Under the pieces are notes generated by a model. That model ran no database searches. It had not been told where the DNA came from and worked only from the letters and a program-made list of their open reading frames with translations. This document shows positions 27,437 through 36,853 of a stretch of DNA of 64,000 bases, one piece after another. This stretch comes from PALSA-1003 sp963741315 (GTDB lineage: Bacteria; Pseudomonadota; Gammaproteobacteria; Burkholderiales; Casimicrobiaceae): contig CAVUHK010000008.1 of assembly GCA_963741315.1 (NCBI GenBank), positions 868,001 through 932,000 on the forward strand, read 5' to 3'. Each line of letters starts with the position of its first letter. Positions within the stretch are counted from its first letter, which is position 1. A program made the translations under genes and the position numbers.

Positions 27437-29353
27437 ATGAAAACAATTCGCACCATCCTTTGTCTTGGTCTTTCGCTGATGTTGGCGCTGTCTGCATCGC
27501 TCGCCTACGCGGACGACAACGGCAACAAGACCTACGCGTTTACTCCGGCACCGGCGGCGACGATCCCTGCCGGAGCTACGAGCGGCTTTGTCTTGACCAT
27601 CAAGAACACGGGCGGCAGCGACGACGGTACCTCATTCAAATCGCTGATACTGACCGCGCCGCCGGGCGTCAAAATCACGTCGATATCGGGCGCCGCCACG
27701 ACGACAACGTTGCCGGCGCAGAGCATCAGCGTTGTCAACGTGACGACCAGGCCGGGTAGTTCATTGGCGCTCACGTTGGGCTTGTCCGCAACCTGCGGCG
27801 GCGGCGGGTCTTGGAGCGCTTCGGTCTATACGGGCAATCCACCGCCCAACGGCAGTACCTTCACGAATCCGGCCTTCCCAAGCACGAGCGTAGCGTCCTG
27901 CGCGCTGAGCTTTGGGACGCAGCCAACCAGCGCGCTTGCCCTCACAAAGATCACCGGGTCGAAATACAAACCGTCGGGCAGCCCCGTCACTGTGACGGGC
28001 TCGGGACAAGCCACAGTCACCCTCACCGCGACCTGCGCATCGGGATCCGTTGGAACGGTAACGGCAGCTTTATCGGGTGGCGTCGCGACGTTCACTAACC
28101 TCGTTGCCGGTGGTGCCGCCTCGAATTGCAAGCTCAGTGCATCTGCGCCAGGTTATCAGGGCGTCGATTCGGCCGGTCTTTTCCAAGTTAACGTGGGCTC
28201 GCTGAAGTTTGCGCCGTCACCTGCGAACGTACTTTCCGGCGCAGTCATCACGTCCACGCCGTTCAACAATCCCAAAGGGAGCTCCGTCGCGGTCCAGCTA
28301 CTGTTGGACGGCGTCGCCACCAACGACCCCAGCTTCGACGGAACGCAAGTCAGTGTTTCCAGCGTCTCCCCCAGCTGCGTGGCGTCGGGCGCGACTGCGA
28401 GCGTGACAAGTGGTGTGGCGACCTTCGGTCAGCTCACTGCCGTGAGTATCGCTCCGCCTCCGCCACCTGCTGCGGACCTGAGCTGCACGCTCGGTGCGTC
28501 CGTGACCAACTTCACCTCGCCGGCTCCCGCCCCGTTCACGGTCAAGGCACCCTCCGCCGCGCCGCTCGCGTGTGGCGGCTCGATGGTCGCAACGAATAAT
28601 CCTCCGAACGCGTCGGACCCGGGCCATGTCGACGGTGCGCGCGGCGTGCTCAACAAGGACGGCTTGTGTCCGGCACTGGTCAATTACAGCTTCGTGACCG
28701 ATCCCAACAGCGGCAAGGTCGTTCTCATCTGGGACACGACTTCGAGCGGGCAGCCGAACGCGGCGTTCAGCTATACGGTGACGTCGAAGCCCGTGCCGCT
28801 GCCCACGGGGTTTCCGGCCGTCCGGCAGCCGAAGGTTGCGTGGAAGGTCTATGACGCGGTTACCGGTGGCGTTCCGCCGGCCAACGCGGGCGACCCGGTG
28901 TTCATACCTGCACAGGCATGCGCGGCACCGATCCTGCCCAAGCAGTATGGGACCGCATCGATCGATGGCGTGTCGACCTCCCTGACAGTCTCATTGACTG
29001 TTAACGCCAATACGCTGCCGAGCACGCCGTTCCCGATCGTCATGGAAGCGGAGCGAATGCTGGTGACTGCGGTCAATGGCTCGACATGGACCGTACAGCG
29101 CGGCGATGGCATGACAACTCCGGCTAGCCACACCATCGTGCCAGTCATGAGTACGCCGTTGCCGTTGCTGACCGGACCGTTCTCGCCTACCCAGGCCTTG
29201 TACTACACGGTCGGCAAGGTCGCCCAGATGTGCATCGCCAGTCAGAGCTGGATAAGCATGGGCTTCCAGCCGGGAGTAATCCCCGTTGTGCCGCAGATCG
29301 TCTATTCGACGACGGTATTCGACATCGGAGACGGCGTGTTCAGCGACGAGTGA
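27437..29353 (+). CDS. Secreted Ser/Thr/Gly-rich protein, probably beta-sandwich surface protein
   Basis: I do not recognise a family. About 638 residues start with MKTIRTILCLGLSLML and a signal peptide ending near LAYA. The mature chain is rich in Ser, Thr, Gly, Ala and Val in beta-strand-like patterns, with few charged residues. It has several paired cysteines (SATCGGGG, SVASCALS, ATCASG, SPSCVAS). It ends VFDIGDGVFSDE, with no exosortase-type sorting signal and no clear autotransporter barrel. The composition suggests a cell-surface or secreted adhesin-like protein. The gene stands alone and is followed by a strong terminator at 29379-29407. Confidence 0.72.
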   Translation: MKTIRTILCLGLSLMLALSASLAYADDNGNKTYAFTPAPAATIPAGATSGFVLTIKNTGGSDDGTSFKSLILTAPPGVKITSISGAATTTTLPAQSISVVNVTTRPGSSLALTLGLSATCGGGGSWSASVYTGNPPPNGSTFTNPAFPSTSVASCALSFGTQPTSALALTKITGSKYKPSGSPVTVTGSGQATVTLTATCASGSVGTVTAALSGGVATFTNLVAGGAASNCKLSASAPGYQGVDSAGLFQVNVGSLKFAPSPANVLSGAVITSTPFNNPKGSSVAVQLLLDGVATNDPSFDGTQVSVSSVSPSCVASGATASVTSGVATFGQLTAVSIAPPPPPAADLSCTLGASVTNFTSPAPAPFTVKAPSAAPLACGGSMVATNNPPNASDPGHVDGARGVLNKDGLCPALVNYSFVTDPNSGKVVLIWDTTSSGQPNAAFSYTVTSKPVPLPTGFPAVRQPKVAWKVYDAVTGGVPPANAGDPVFIPAQACAAPILPKQYGTASIDGVSTSLTVSLTVNANTLPSTPFPIVMEAERMLVTAVNGSTWTVQRGDGMTTPASHTIVPVMSTPLPLLTGPFSPTQALYYTVGKVAQMCIASQSWISMGFQPGVIPVVPQIVYSTTVFDIGDGVFSDE

Positions 29354-29378
29354 TCGTCGCGTAGTCCCTTGCAATGAT

Positions 29379-29407
29379 GGCGGCCCTGCGGGGCCGCCTT
29401 TCTTTTT
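29379..29407 (+). terminator. Rho-independent terminator after the secreted protein gene
   Basis: Perfect 8-bp stem GGCGGCCC / GGGCCGCC with a TGCG loop, followed by TTTCTTTTT. It sits 26 bases after the stop and before the convergent regulator gene, so it may serve both directions. Confidence 0.85.
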
Positions 29408-29413
29408 GCTTGA

Positions 29414-32400
29414 CTATTCTGCCGGTGACGGTGGCGTCGATCTGATCTTGAGCCTCGACATGAGTTCGGCGAATTCCGCGACGACATGGTCAGGGGGCGC
29501 GGTGCCTTGAGCGCGATCGAGTTCGATGAGCGCTTTCAGCGCGAGGCTCGTTTCCAGCAGGTCGTGTCGCGCGCGTGCCGCCGTCAGGCCCGTGTCGTAG
29601 GACTGCCTGGCGCCTGCGAATTCACGCTGGCGGAGCAAGGCATGACCGCGCGCGCGTTCGAGCTGAGGAATGACCTTCGCCCCGCCCTTGACCGCGCGGG
29701 CGCGGACCAGCGCTGCGCTGGCCAGCTCCAGGCCTAGGATCGGCTCACCCATGCGCACGCGGCACTCCGCGACCCGGGCATCGACGTCGAGCAGCTCCTG
29801 CTCCGCGCGAACGTGCTGAAAGTTCGTTTTGGCCTCGTCGAGTCGCTGGAGCGCCTCGTCGTAGCGCCCGGCATTGAGCGACACGCGGCCGAGAAACCAG
29901 AGGCACACGCCCAGGAGGTAGCGATACCTCGACGCTCTCCAAATGGGCAGTGTCTCGCGGATGGTCTCTTCGGCTTCGCTCAGTTCACCGCGATCGCAAA
30001 GGATTTCGCCGATGTTCATCTGGGCTACCGACGCATCCACCGTGCTGCCGAGCTTCTGGGACTCGCGACGGGCTTGCTCGTAGTAGGTCAGGGCCTCGTC
30101 CCACCGGCCGTCCCATTGGCAGATGACGCCAAGACTCGACACCAGGGCCGCCTGCCGTTGCAAGTTGCCGGATTTGCGGTACGCCTCGAGCGAGCGCTGC
30201 AGGAACGCTTCCGCGCCTTCGCGACCCAGCACCCCGTAAGCCTGACCCATCACGTACGCCGCGGTCCCCAGCGCCTCTGCGTCGTCCGCAGACTCGGCCT
30301 CGCCGATCGCCTGTTGCGCCCAGCGCATCGCTTCGGCTGTCCGACCCTGGCGCTGCAGTAGATTGGCGTACCACGCGCTCGCGCGCGCCACCTGTCGCGC
30401 GGCCTCGGGGTCGTCGATTCCCCGAAGGCACGGACCGATCCGGGCAGCCCAGCGCAGCGCCCGGCGCGGCTCGCCAAGTTTCTGGTCGACCCGAGAGCAC
30501 TTCAGGTACACGCCTGCTGCCCGCAGCGGGTCGGTACGAAGCAGCCGTCGCGCAGCAACAAAAGCATCGTACGCTTTTTGGAACTCGCTCGCCTGATACC
30601 ACGAATCGCCCAATGCTTCGTATACTGCTCCGCGATCGATGTCGCCGAGGTCGTCGAGTCGGCGTCCGGCCTCCAGCGCGCGCGTGTAGAGTGCCGCCGC
30701 CTCGACGTAACCATAGGCGGCCTGCGCGCGTCGTGCCGCGACCGATGCATAGCGCCACGCCGGGCGATATTCGCCTGCGACGAGGTAGTGCAGCGACAGA
30801 ATGTTCGCGGCTTCCTCCGGCTGATCCAACTCTTCTTCCATATGCACGGCGACGATGCCATGAAGCTGGCGCCGAAGCTTGTACGGCAGCCCCTCGTAAG
30901 CCGCGTCGCGCAGGAGCGAGCGGCGGAAGCGCAGGTATCCGTCAGGCTCTTCATCGAACAGCTCCTGAAGTCGGATCGTCGTGGCTTGCGCCGGAATCAC
31001 CGCATCGTTGTCGCTTGCGAACCAGGAAAGCATGCGCGGATGAAACGTAAGCCCGAACACGGCTGCCCTGCGCACGAAGTTGCGTTCCTCGGGCGCGAGC
31101 GAGTCGATGCGCGCCATCGCCGCGGCTTCGGCCGAATCCGGCAAGCCGCCGATGCCACCGGATTCGATCGCCGAACGCAGCAGGTCGCGCAGGAACTGCG
31201 GATTGCCTCCCGATCGTTGGGCCACGACTTCCAGTACGTGTCTTGGCAATGGATCGTCGATGGTGGCAAGCTGTGTCAGCCGGAACGCATCGCTTTGCGC
31301 CAGCGGCTCGAGCGCGAGGCGAGTGACCGTGGGCAGATCCGGGGCCTTGAACGATGACGCCGATTCGCGCCGCGCCACGCCGATCAGCCAGGGCCGTGCG
31401 TTCACTTGGTTGCACAGATGGGCCAGCAACTCCGCGGAGGCGCCGTCCATGTGCTGCGCGTTCTCGATCACGATCAGCGTGGGGTCGGCCATCACGACGT
31501 CGAGAAACTGCCCGAACACTTCATGCAGCTTGGGTCGCCGATTGGTCTCGGCCAGCAACTCGATCTCCGGCGTCGGCGGGATGTCGAGGCCGAACACTAT
31601 GCCGATGAGCGGCAGCCACGGCGTGAGGGCCGGAGCATTGGCCTCCACCGCGGCGCGCAGGCGCTCGGCGACGATGGCGTCGGCATCATCGCGGCCGAAC
31701 TCCATGAACTCGCGCATCAATTCCTGCCATATCGCATAAGGCGTCGACGCGCTGTACGCCTCGCACATGCCGTGCTGGATCCGCAACCCGGCCGCTTCCT
31801 CTCTCAGCTCGTCGAGCAGCCGGGTCTTGCCGACGCCGGCTTCGCCGACGACTTCGACCAGCCGTCCGGAACCGGTCCGCGCGCCCGCAAGTGCCTCGCG
31901 AAGTCGCGCCAGCTCGACATCCCGGCCGATCAGTGGCAGCCGCTTGATCGTCACCTGCCGGCTTCGCGAGCCCTTGGCCCGACCGACGGCCCATGCGTGC
32001 ACGGGCAGCGTCTTGCCCTTGACCGTGACCGGCGCCAGCTCCGTCGTCTCGAACAAAGTGTCCGAGTGATCGAGGACCGACGCCGTCGCGTGCATGCTTC
32101 CGGGCTGAGCCACCGCCATCAGGCGCGCCGCCAGATTCACCGCGTCGCCCATCACGGTGTAAGTGCGCCGATAGAACGGTCCGATGTCGCCGGCGAAGAC
32201 CGAGCCTCGGTGCACGCCGATGCGAATCGAGATCGCATGCTCGGCATCGAGGATTTTGCGCAGCGCGAGCAGCATCCGCTCTTCGTCATTGCCGATGACC
32301 TTCGGTGCGCCCGCAGTCAGGATTACCTTGCCACCATCGACGTCAACGTCCGAGCCCAGGAACGTCACATCGTGCTCCACGGCGGCCGCTTGAATGGTAC

Positions 32401-33289
32401 TCACCATCCGGTGCAGCACCTCCGCGGTTGCATCGACGCTGTTTTTCTCGATCGAGCCATCGATACCTTCGTATCGAATGAAGGCGATGGTCACTGCGCG
32501 GTGCTCGGACATGCCTCCGCCGCCGAACACGTGCTCGCGGATGGCGGGGGACAGGCAATGCGCCACCGCCTCGTAGCTCATCTTCGGCCGTGGCATCAGT
32601 GGCAGCTTCGCCGAATCGCCCGGTGGCTCCCGGCGCAACACGCAACCTGACGCCCGCTTGTCGCCAAGGCAACGCGCCGGCAGGCGCGCCGCGGTCTCCG
32701 TACTGACGAGGACCTCGCCTGCCTGCGCCTCGTGCTCCAGCGCAACCAGGCGGCTCCAGCCGGGTCCGGTAGGCAGCAGCTCGATGTGCGATGTGCCGAC
32801 GGCAAAGAAATGAAATTCACCGGAATGAACGGCCTGCGCCATGCGCAACGTGACGTTGACGCCGGGCAGCTTCACGCGTCCGACCTTGCGCAGCACCTGT
32901 CGCATACGCATGGTCGAGCGACATGCCCGCTCGACGTGATCCGGGCCGCTGAACCAGAGCAGCAGCGCATCGCCGCCGAACTTGAGCAGGCTGCCGCCGT
33001 TGTCATAAGCAACCTGCAGGATCGCTTCGAAGCTGGTAGCGATCGCCTCGGTGATCTGCTCAGCGCCTTCGCGGCCCTTTTTTGCGAGCCGTTCGGAAAG
33101 TTTGGTGAACCCGGAGACGTCGATCAGAACCGAGCTGCCTTCGCTGGTCCAACCGCGGCGGTCCGGCTCGGAGACAAGGTGCTGCTGCAGAATCCGCGCG
33201 ACATAACGATTCGCCAGTTCGATGCCCCCGGTCGCAGCGGGGGCCGCTGACGGGGCTTGCGTGGTTAAAGGGTCGGTCGGGCTGGACAT
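29414..33289 (-). CDS. Soluble-adenylyl-cyclase-like protein: two class III cyclase domains, NTPase and TPR array
   Basis: About 1,291 residues. Domain C1 (about 45-200) has VLIDVSGFTKLSER and LLKFGGDALLLWF, so both metal Asps (57 and 107) and the base-reading Lys (103) are present. Domain C2 (about 260-430) lacks the first metal Asp (IAFIRYEG) but keeps YTVMGDAVNLAARLM, giving the Thr, Asn (385) and Arg (389) expected of the other half-site. An AAA/STAND-type NTPase follows (Walker A GEAGVGKT about 482-489, Walker B-like LIVIENAQ), then a long helical TPR region to the C-terminus. The order C1-C2-NTPase-TPR matches mammalian sAC (ADCY10) and its bacterial relatives. Likely makes cAMP in response to an unknown signal. 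The ATG at 33289 is preferred to a GTG at 33298. Confidence 0.85.
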   Translation of the reverse strand: MSSPTDPLTTQAPSAAPAATGGIELANRYVARILQQHLVSEPDRRGWTSEGSSVLIDVSGFTKLSERLAKKGREGAEQITEAIATSFEAILQVAYDNGGSLLKFGGDALLLWFSGPDHVERACRSTMRMRQVLRKVGRVKLPGVNVTLRMAQAVHSGEFHFFAVGTSHIELLPTGPGWSRLVALEHEAQAGEVLVSTETAARLPARCLGDKRASGCVLRREPPGDSAKLPLMPRPKMSYEAVAHCLSPAIREHVFGGGGMSEHRAVTIAFIRYEGIDGSIEKNSVDATAEVLHRMVSTIQAAAVEHDVTFLGSDVDVDGGKVILTAGAPKVIGNDEERMLLALRKILDAEHAISIRIGVHRGSVFAGDIGPFYRRTYTVMGDAVNLAARLMAVAQPGSMHATASVLDHSDTLFETTELAPVTVKGKTLPVHAWAVGRAKGSRSRQVTIKRLPLIGRDVELARLREALAGARTGSGRLVEVVGEAGVGKTRLLDELREEAAGLRIQHGMCEAYSASTPYAIWQELMREFMEFGRDDADAIVAERLRAAVEANAPALTPWLPLIGIVFGLDIPPTPEIELLAETNRRPKLHEVFGQFLDVVMADPTLIVIENAQHMDGASAELLAHLCNQVNARPWLIGVARRESASSFKAPDLPTVTRLALEPLAQSDAFRLTQLATIDDPLPRHVLEVVAQRSGGNPQFLRDLLRSAIESGGIGGLPDSAEAAAMARIDSLAPEERNFVRRAAVFGLTFHPRMLSWFASDNDAVIPAQATTIRLQELFDEEPDGYLRFRRSLLRDAAYEGLPYKLRRQLHGIVAVHMEEELDQPEEAANILSLHYLVAGEYRPAWRYASVAARRAQAAYGYVEAAALYTRALEAGRRLDDLGDIDRGAVYEALGDSWYQASEFQKAYDAFVAARRLLRTDPLRAAGVYLKCSRVDQKLGEPRRALRWAARIGPCLRGIDDPEAARQVARASAWYANLLQRQGRTAEAMRWAQQAIGEAESADDAEALGTAAYVMGQAYGVLGREGAEAFLQRSLEAYRKSGNLQRQAALVSSLGVICQWDGRWDEALTYYEQARRESQKLGSTVDASVAQMNIGEILCDRGELSEAEETIRETLPIWRASRYRYLLGVCLWFLGRVSLNAGRYDEALQRLDEAKTNFQHVRAEQELLDVDARVAECRVRMGEPILGLELASAALVRARAVKGGAKVIPQLERARGHALLRQREFAGARQSYDTGLTAARARHDLLETSLALKALIELDRAQGTAPPDHVVAEFAELMSRLKIRSTPPSPAE

Positions 33290-33388
33290 GGTTATCACAC
33301 GGGTACCGTTTCAATGCGGATTGACGAAGCAGGCATGCGGGCGCTCGATTGCCCGCGCACGAGCATATCGCATGCGCTTGTGCCCAAC

Positions 33389-34798
33389 CTACAGCGTGAA
33401 CGCCATCTCGCCGACGACGGCTCCGGGCAGCCGCATGCTGCCGACATTGCGCGCGCGATAGGTGTCGCTGTTGACGATGAGCTCCCGCTCCGCGGTCAGG
33501 CCGACCAGGTGGTCGCCGAGCAGTCGATAGACACTGTCGTCGAAGCGCATGACGTTGATCGGCGCGACGATCTTGCCGTTCTCGACCCAGAACGAAGCGA
33601 AGCGCGTCATGCCAGTGACGCGGCAGGCGGGGCGATCCGAGAAATTGAGATACCAGAGATTGCTGACGTAGATGCCGGTGTCGAGCGCGGCAAGCGCATC
33701 GGCGACCGGCAGCGTGCCCGCGGCCATGTCCAGCGCCTCGGGAGCTTCGGCGCCGTTTGCGCCATTGGTCGTCAGTGCAAATTCCTTGGCGGTGCGCGGG
33801 CTGACCAGCGAGCCGACCATTCGCCCATCGGCCAGCAACGGCACGTTATCCGGCCGCGCGAATCCCTCGTCCTGGAATCCCGGCGCGATGCCATCGCCGA
33901 TGTTTTCCGAAAATGCGACCGAGTCGTCGAGCGCCGCCCCGCCAGACTGCATGCGGTAGAGACAGCTTTGACGGGTCGCCAGTGCGCGCCCGGAAAAACC
34001 GCCCCAGCACAGCAAGCCCGCCAGTTCTTCCATCGCGGAGGGCGCCAGGTACGCACGATAGCGCCCCGGTTCCAGCGAGCGCGCCGGACTGGCGAGCAGC
34101 GCAAGCCGCTCGCGCGACGCGTGCATTTTCGTGGCGAAGTCGGCGGCGGACCAGTCGAAGCCGCCGTACGCGGTTTTGACGGCCTTGTCGGTGCGGTGGT
34201 AGAGGCTCCACTGCAGGTTGAAACTGGTCACTTCGTGCCAGTTACGCTGGCCCAACGAATTGGCAAAGCCGCGATACACCGGTCCCGCAGCGTAGATGCC
34301 GACCAGGTCGAGCCCCTGCGCCGCATCGAGCACGTCGGCGACGATGTCCTGCGACGGCGCCAATGGCCTGCTCCTCACCACGCGGCTCGAATGCACCGTG
34401 GTCGCGTAGTCCAGGTGCGGATCCTCGGGCAAGTCCTGCAGCGTCGAACGCAGGTCCGCAAGCGCGGCAGCGATGGCAGGACGGTCGCGCGCGAGGTCTC
34501 CGGACACCGTCAGCGACTGCTCTGCGTGACGTTTGCCGGCGATCAGGTGCAGCCCCACATACTGCTGGCTCACGCTGCCCGGCTGGCGGATCTTGCCGCG
34601 GTTCATGCGCACGAAATCCGACACCTCCGCATCAAAGCGGCACAGGTAGATTTCGCCCGGCGCGAGCGTGCGGTCGAGAAGCGCCGCGAGCTCGTTGAAG
34701 TAGGTCTCCATGGCGGACATTCCGGTGGCGGCGTTCACAGGAGGACCTCCGCGCTGTGCGCTGCGGTATTCGCGCTCGGGGCGGCCCTTCGCGCTCAT
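33389..34798 (-). CDS. TldE/PmbA-type metalloprotease partner
   Basis: Member of the TldD/PmbA family, the non-zinc partner of the TldD protease. About 469 residues. No HExxxH motif is present, as expected for the partner. Late conserved features are MTRFASFWVENGKIVAPINVMRF and LLGDHLVGLT. The start ATG overlaps the stop of the upstream tldD-type gene by four bases (ATGA), so the two are translationally coupled. In E. coli TldD/TldE cleaves peptide precursors such as microcin B17 and degrades CcdA. No precursor-peptide gene is visible here. Confidence 0.85.
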   Translation of the reverse strand: MSAKGRPEREYRSAQRGGPPVNAATGMSAMETYFNELAALLDRTLAPGEIYLCRFDAEVSDFVRMNRGKIRQPGSVSQQYVGLHLIAGKRHAEQSLTVSGDLARDRPAIAAALADLRSTLQDLPEDPHLDYATTVHSSRVVRSRPLAPSQDIVADVLDAAQGLDLVGIYAAGPVYRGFANSLGQRNWHEVTSFNLQWSLYHRTDKAVKTAYGGFDWSAADFATKMHASRERLALLASPARSLEPGRYRAYLAPSAMEELAGLLCWGGFSGRALATRQSCLYRMQSGGAALDDSVAFSENIGDGIAPGFQDEGFARPDNVPLLADGRMVGSLVSPRTAKEFALTTNGANGAEAPEALDMAAGTLPVADALAALDTGIYVSNLWYLNFSDRPACRVTGMTRFASFWVENGKIVAPINVMRFDDSVYRLLGDHLVGLTAERELIVNSDTYRARNVGSMRLPGAVVGEMAFTL

Positions 34799-36231
34799 GC
34801 GTCACCGCCGAACACGTCGACATTCGTGAACACGCACGCCGGCGACGCGTGGCCGACACGAATGACCTGCGATGGCTCGCCCTTCCCGCAGAACGGCGTG
34901 CCGAGCACCTGCAATGTCGACGCATCGCCGACGCGCGTGAGGCTGCGCCAGAAGTTGGCCGAGATGCCGCGGTAGTTGGGGTTCTTCACGACTTCGGCCA
35001 GCTTGCCGTTTTCGATGCGCTGGCCCCACTCGCAGCCAAACTGGAATTTATTGCGCGAGTCGTCGATCGACCACGAACTGTTGGTGCGCATCAGCACGCC
35101 GCGCTCGATGCCGCTGATCATCTGCTCGAGCGTGGCGTCGCCCGGCTCGAGGTTCAGGTTGGCCATGCGATCGATCGGCGGCCGATTCCAGTTGTCGGCG
35201 CGGGCGTTGGCGACCCCGGCGATTCCGGCACGGGCCTGCGACAGCGCTCCTCCAAGCGGCCGCTCCAGCACTCCGGCGCGGATCAGATACTGCTTCTCGG
35301 CGCGCATGCCGTCATCGTCGAAGGCGTAGCTGGCCAGTTCCTCCGGCAGCGTCGGATCGAAGGTGATGTTGAGCAGGTCCGACCCGTAGCGGTAGCTGCC
35401 GAACATGTCGAGCGTGACAAAGCTGGTGCCGGCGAAATTGCGCTCGTCGCCGAGGATGCGGTCGAGTTCGAGCGGATGGCCGATCGATTCGTGGATCTGC
35501 AGGACCATCTGGTCGGGCATCAGGAGTACATCCATCTTGCCGGTCGGGCAATTCGGCGCCGCGAGCAGCTGCAGGGCCTCCTCGGCGATGCGGCGGCCGC
35601 TGCCCTGGAAACCAAAGCGCGACAGCATCGCTTCGCCGCCTTGCTGGGCCAGCCCACGGTAGCCGTTGAGCGAACGCGTCTGCGTGTCGCCGTCGGCGTG
35701 CGCCGTGACGACGATGCTCGGCATGACGAAGCGGTAGCGCTGCGAAACTTCTCCTCCGGCGCTGGTCAGGTAGTCGTGTTGCGCGGTGCGCGTCTCGACG
35801 CTGGCTTCCCAGTCGACCACGCGTGGGTCGAAACCGGCGAGCTGCGATTCCTCCGCGAGCAGGTCGTACCACTCGCGCCGCGTCCAGCCGGTTGAATCGG
35901 CGCCGGGCGATGCATATTCGCCGGACGGCGCGGGGTGGGCCAGCGTTCGGAAATCAATCAGGCTGGCGCGCGCGCTGGCTCGGGCCCATTCGGTCGCGCG
36001 GTCCAGCGCCGCCTGCAGGCCGTCGCGCGATACGTCGCTGGTGGCAGCGTAGCCGTAGCCACCGTCGACCCATGCGGTGAGCATGGCCCCGCGGTCGCTC
36101 GAGGCGGCGGGGGGTTGGGCCACATTCTTGCGCACCGCGAAGGATTGCGCGTTTTCATCAACGGCACGCAGCGACCAGAAGTCGCCGGAACATTTCAATT
36201 CGTGGAAATCGTCGCGAAGGGTCGGGTTCAT
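34795..36231 (-). CDS. tldD: TldD-type zinc metalloprotease
   Basis: Catalytic half of the TldD/TldE protease. The zinc helix is QIHESIGHPLELDRI, with the HExxxH motif. Later residues YRGISANFWRSL and FCGKGEPSQVIRVGHASP fit the family C-terminal domain. The start MNPTLRDDFHELK at 36231 is chosen because the 28 residues before it show no family similarity. Overlaps its partner by four bases. Family function is protease processing of small peptides. The substrate cannot be inferred. Confidence 0.88.
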   Translation of the reverse strand: MNPTLRDDFHELKCSGDFWSLRAVDENAQSFAVRKNVAQPPAASSDRGAMLTAWVDGGYGYAATSDVSRDGLQAALDRATEWARASARASLIDFRTLAHPAPSGEYASPGADSTGWTRREWYDLLAEESQLAGFDPRVVDWEASVETRTAQHDYLTSAGGEVSQRYRFVMPSIVVTAHADGDTQTRSLNGYRGLAQQGGEAMLSRFGFQGSGRRIAEEALQLLAAPNCPTGKMDVLLMPDQMVLQIHESIGHPLELDRILGDERNFAGTSFVTLDMFGSYRYGSDLLNITFDPTLPEELASYAFDDDGMRAEKQYLIRAGVLERPLGGALSQARAGIAGVANARADNWNRPPIDRMANLNLEPGDATLEQMISGIERGVLMRTNSSWSIDDSRNKFQFGCEWGQRIENGKLAEVVKNPNYRGISANFWRSLTRVGDASTLQVLGTPFCGKGEPSQVIRVGHASPACVFTNVDVFGGDA

Positions 36232-36315
36232 GTCGTTCGGGTGTTGCGGCGAGGATGCGCCGGCTCGATGTAATCCGCGATTATCGCCTGTGACGCGAGG
36301 TCGCGCACGCGGCAA

Positions 36316-36819
36316 TCAAGGCGACGGCGTGGACGCGATCGTCGTCGCCATTCGCTCAAGCGCGTGGCCGGTCACGCGGCAGATGCGCCACTCGGGCAGG
36401 ACAGTCGCGCCGAGCAACTCGTAGAAGCCGATCGCCGGCGCGTTCCAGTCCAGCACCGACCATTCGAAGCGTCCGCAACGACGTTCGACCGCGAGTCGTG
36501 CAAGGTGCAGCAGCAGCGCCCGGCCGTGGCCTCGGCCACGAAACTCGGGCCGTATGTAGAGATCCTCCAGATACAGTCCGGGCCGGCCGAGGAAGGTGGA
36601 GAAATTGTGAAAGAACAGCGCGAAGCCGGCAACCGTGCCTCCGCTCCATGCCATGACCACTTCGGCCCTCGGCGTGGATCCGAAGAGCGCCGCGTGGATA
36701 TCCGCCTCCGTGGCCACACAGAGATGGCTCAGCCGCTCGTACTCGGCCAGGCTGCGGATCAGTTCGAGTATTTGCGGGACGTCGGCGGGAGCTGCGGCAG
36801 CGATACTGAACTCACTCAT
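36316..36819 (-). CDS. GNAT-family N-acetyltransferase (SSAT-like)
   Basis: 167 residues, single GNAT domain. The acetyl-CoA-binding motif is RPEFRGRGHGRALLLHLA, with LYLEDLYIRPEF before it and DWNAPAIGFYELLGA after it. This pattern, in particular GLYLEDLYI and WNAPAIGFY, is that of the diamine/thialysine acetyltransferase branch. The substrate is likely a polyamine or small amine, not verified. It lies 84 bases from the tldD start on the same strand. Confidence 0.88.
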   Translation of the reverse strand: MSEFSIAAAAPADVPQILELIRSLAEYERLSHLCVATEADIHAALFGSTPRAEVVMAWSGGTVAGFALFFHNFSTFLGRPGLYLEDLYIRPEFRGRGHGRALLLHLARLAVERRCGRFEWSVLDWNAPAIGFYELLGATVLPEWRICRVTGHALERMATTIASTPSP

Positions 36820-36853
36820 GTGCCGAGTTTACGCCGAGTGGGCGGTGCGTCTG

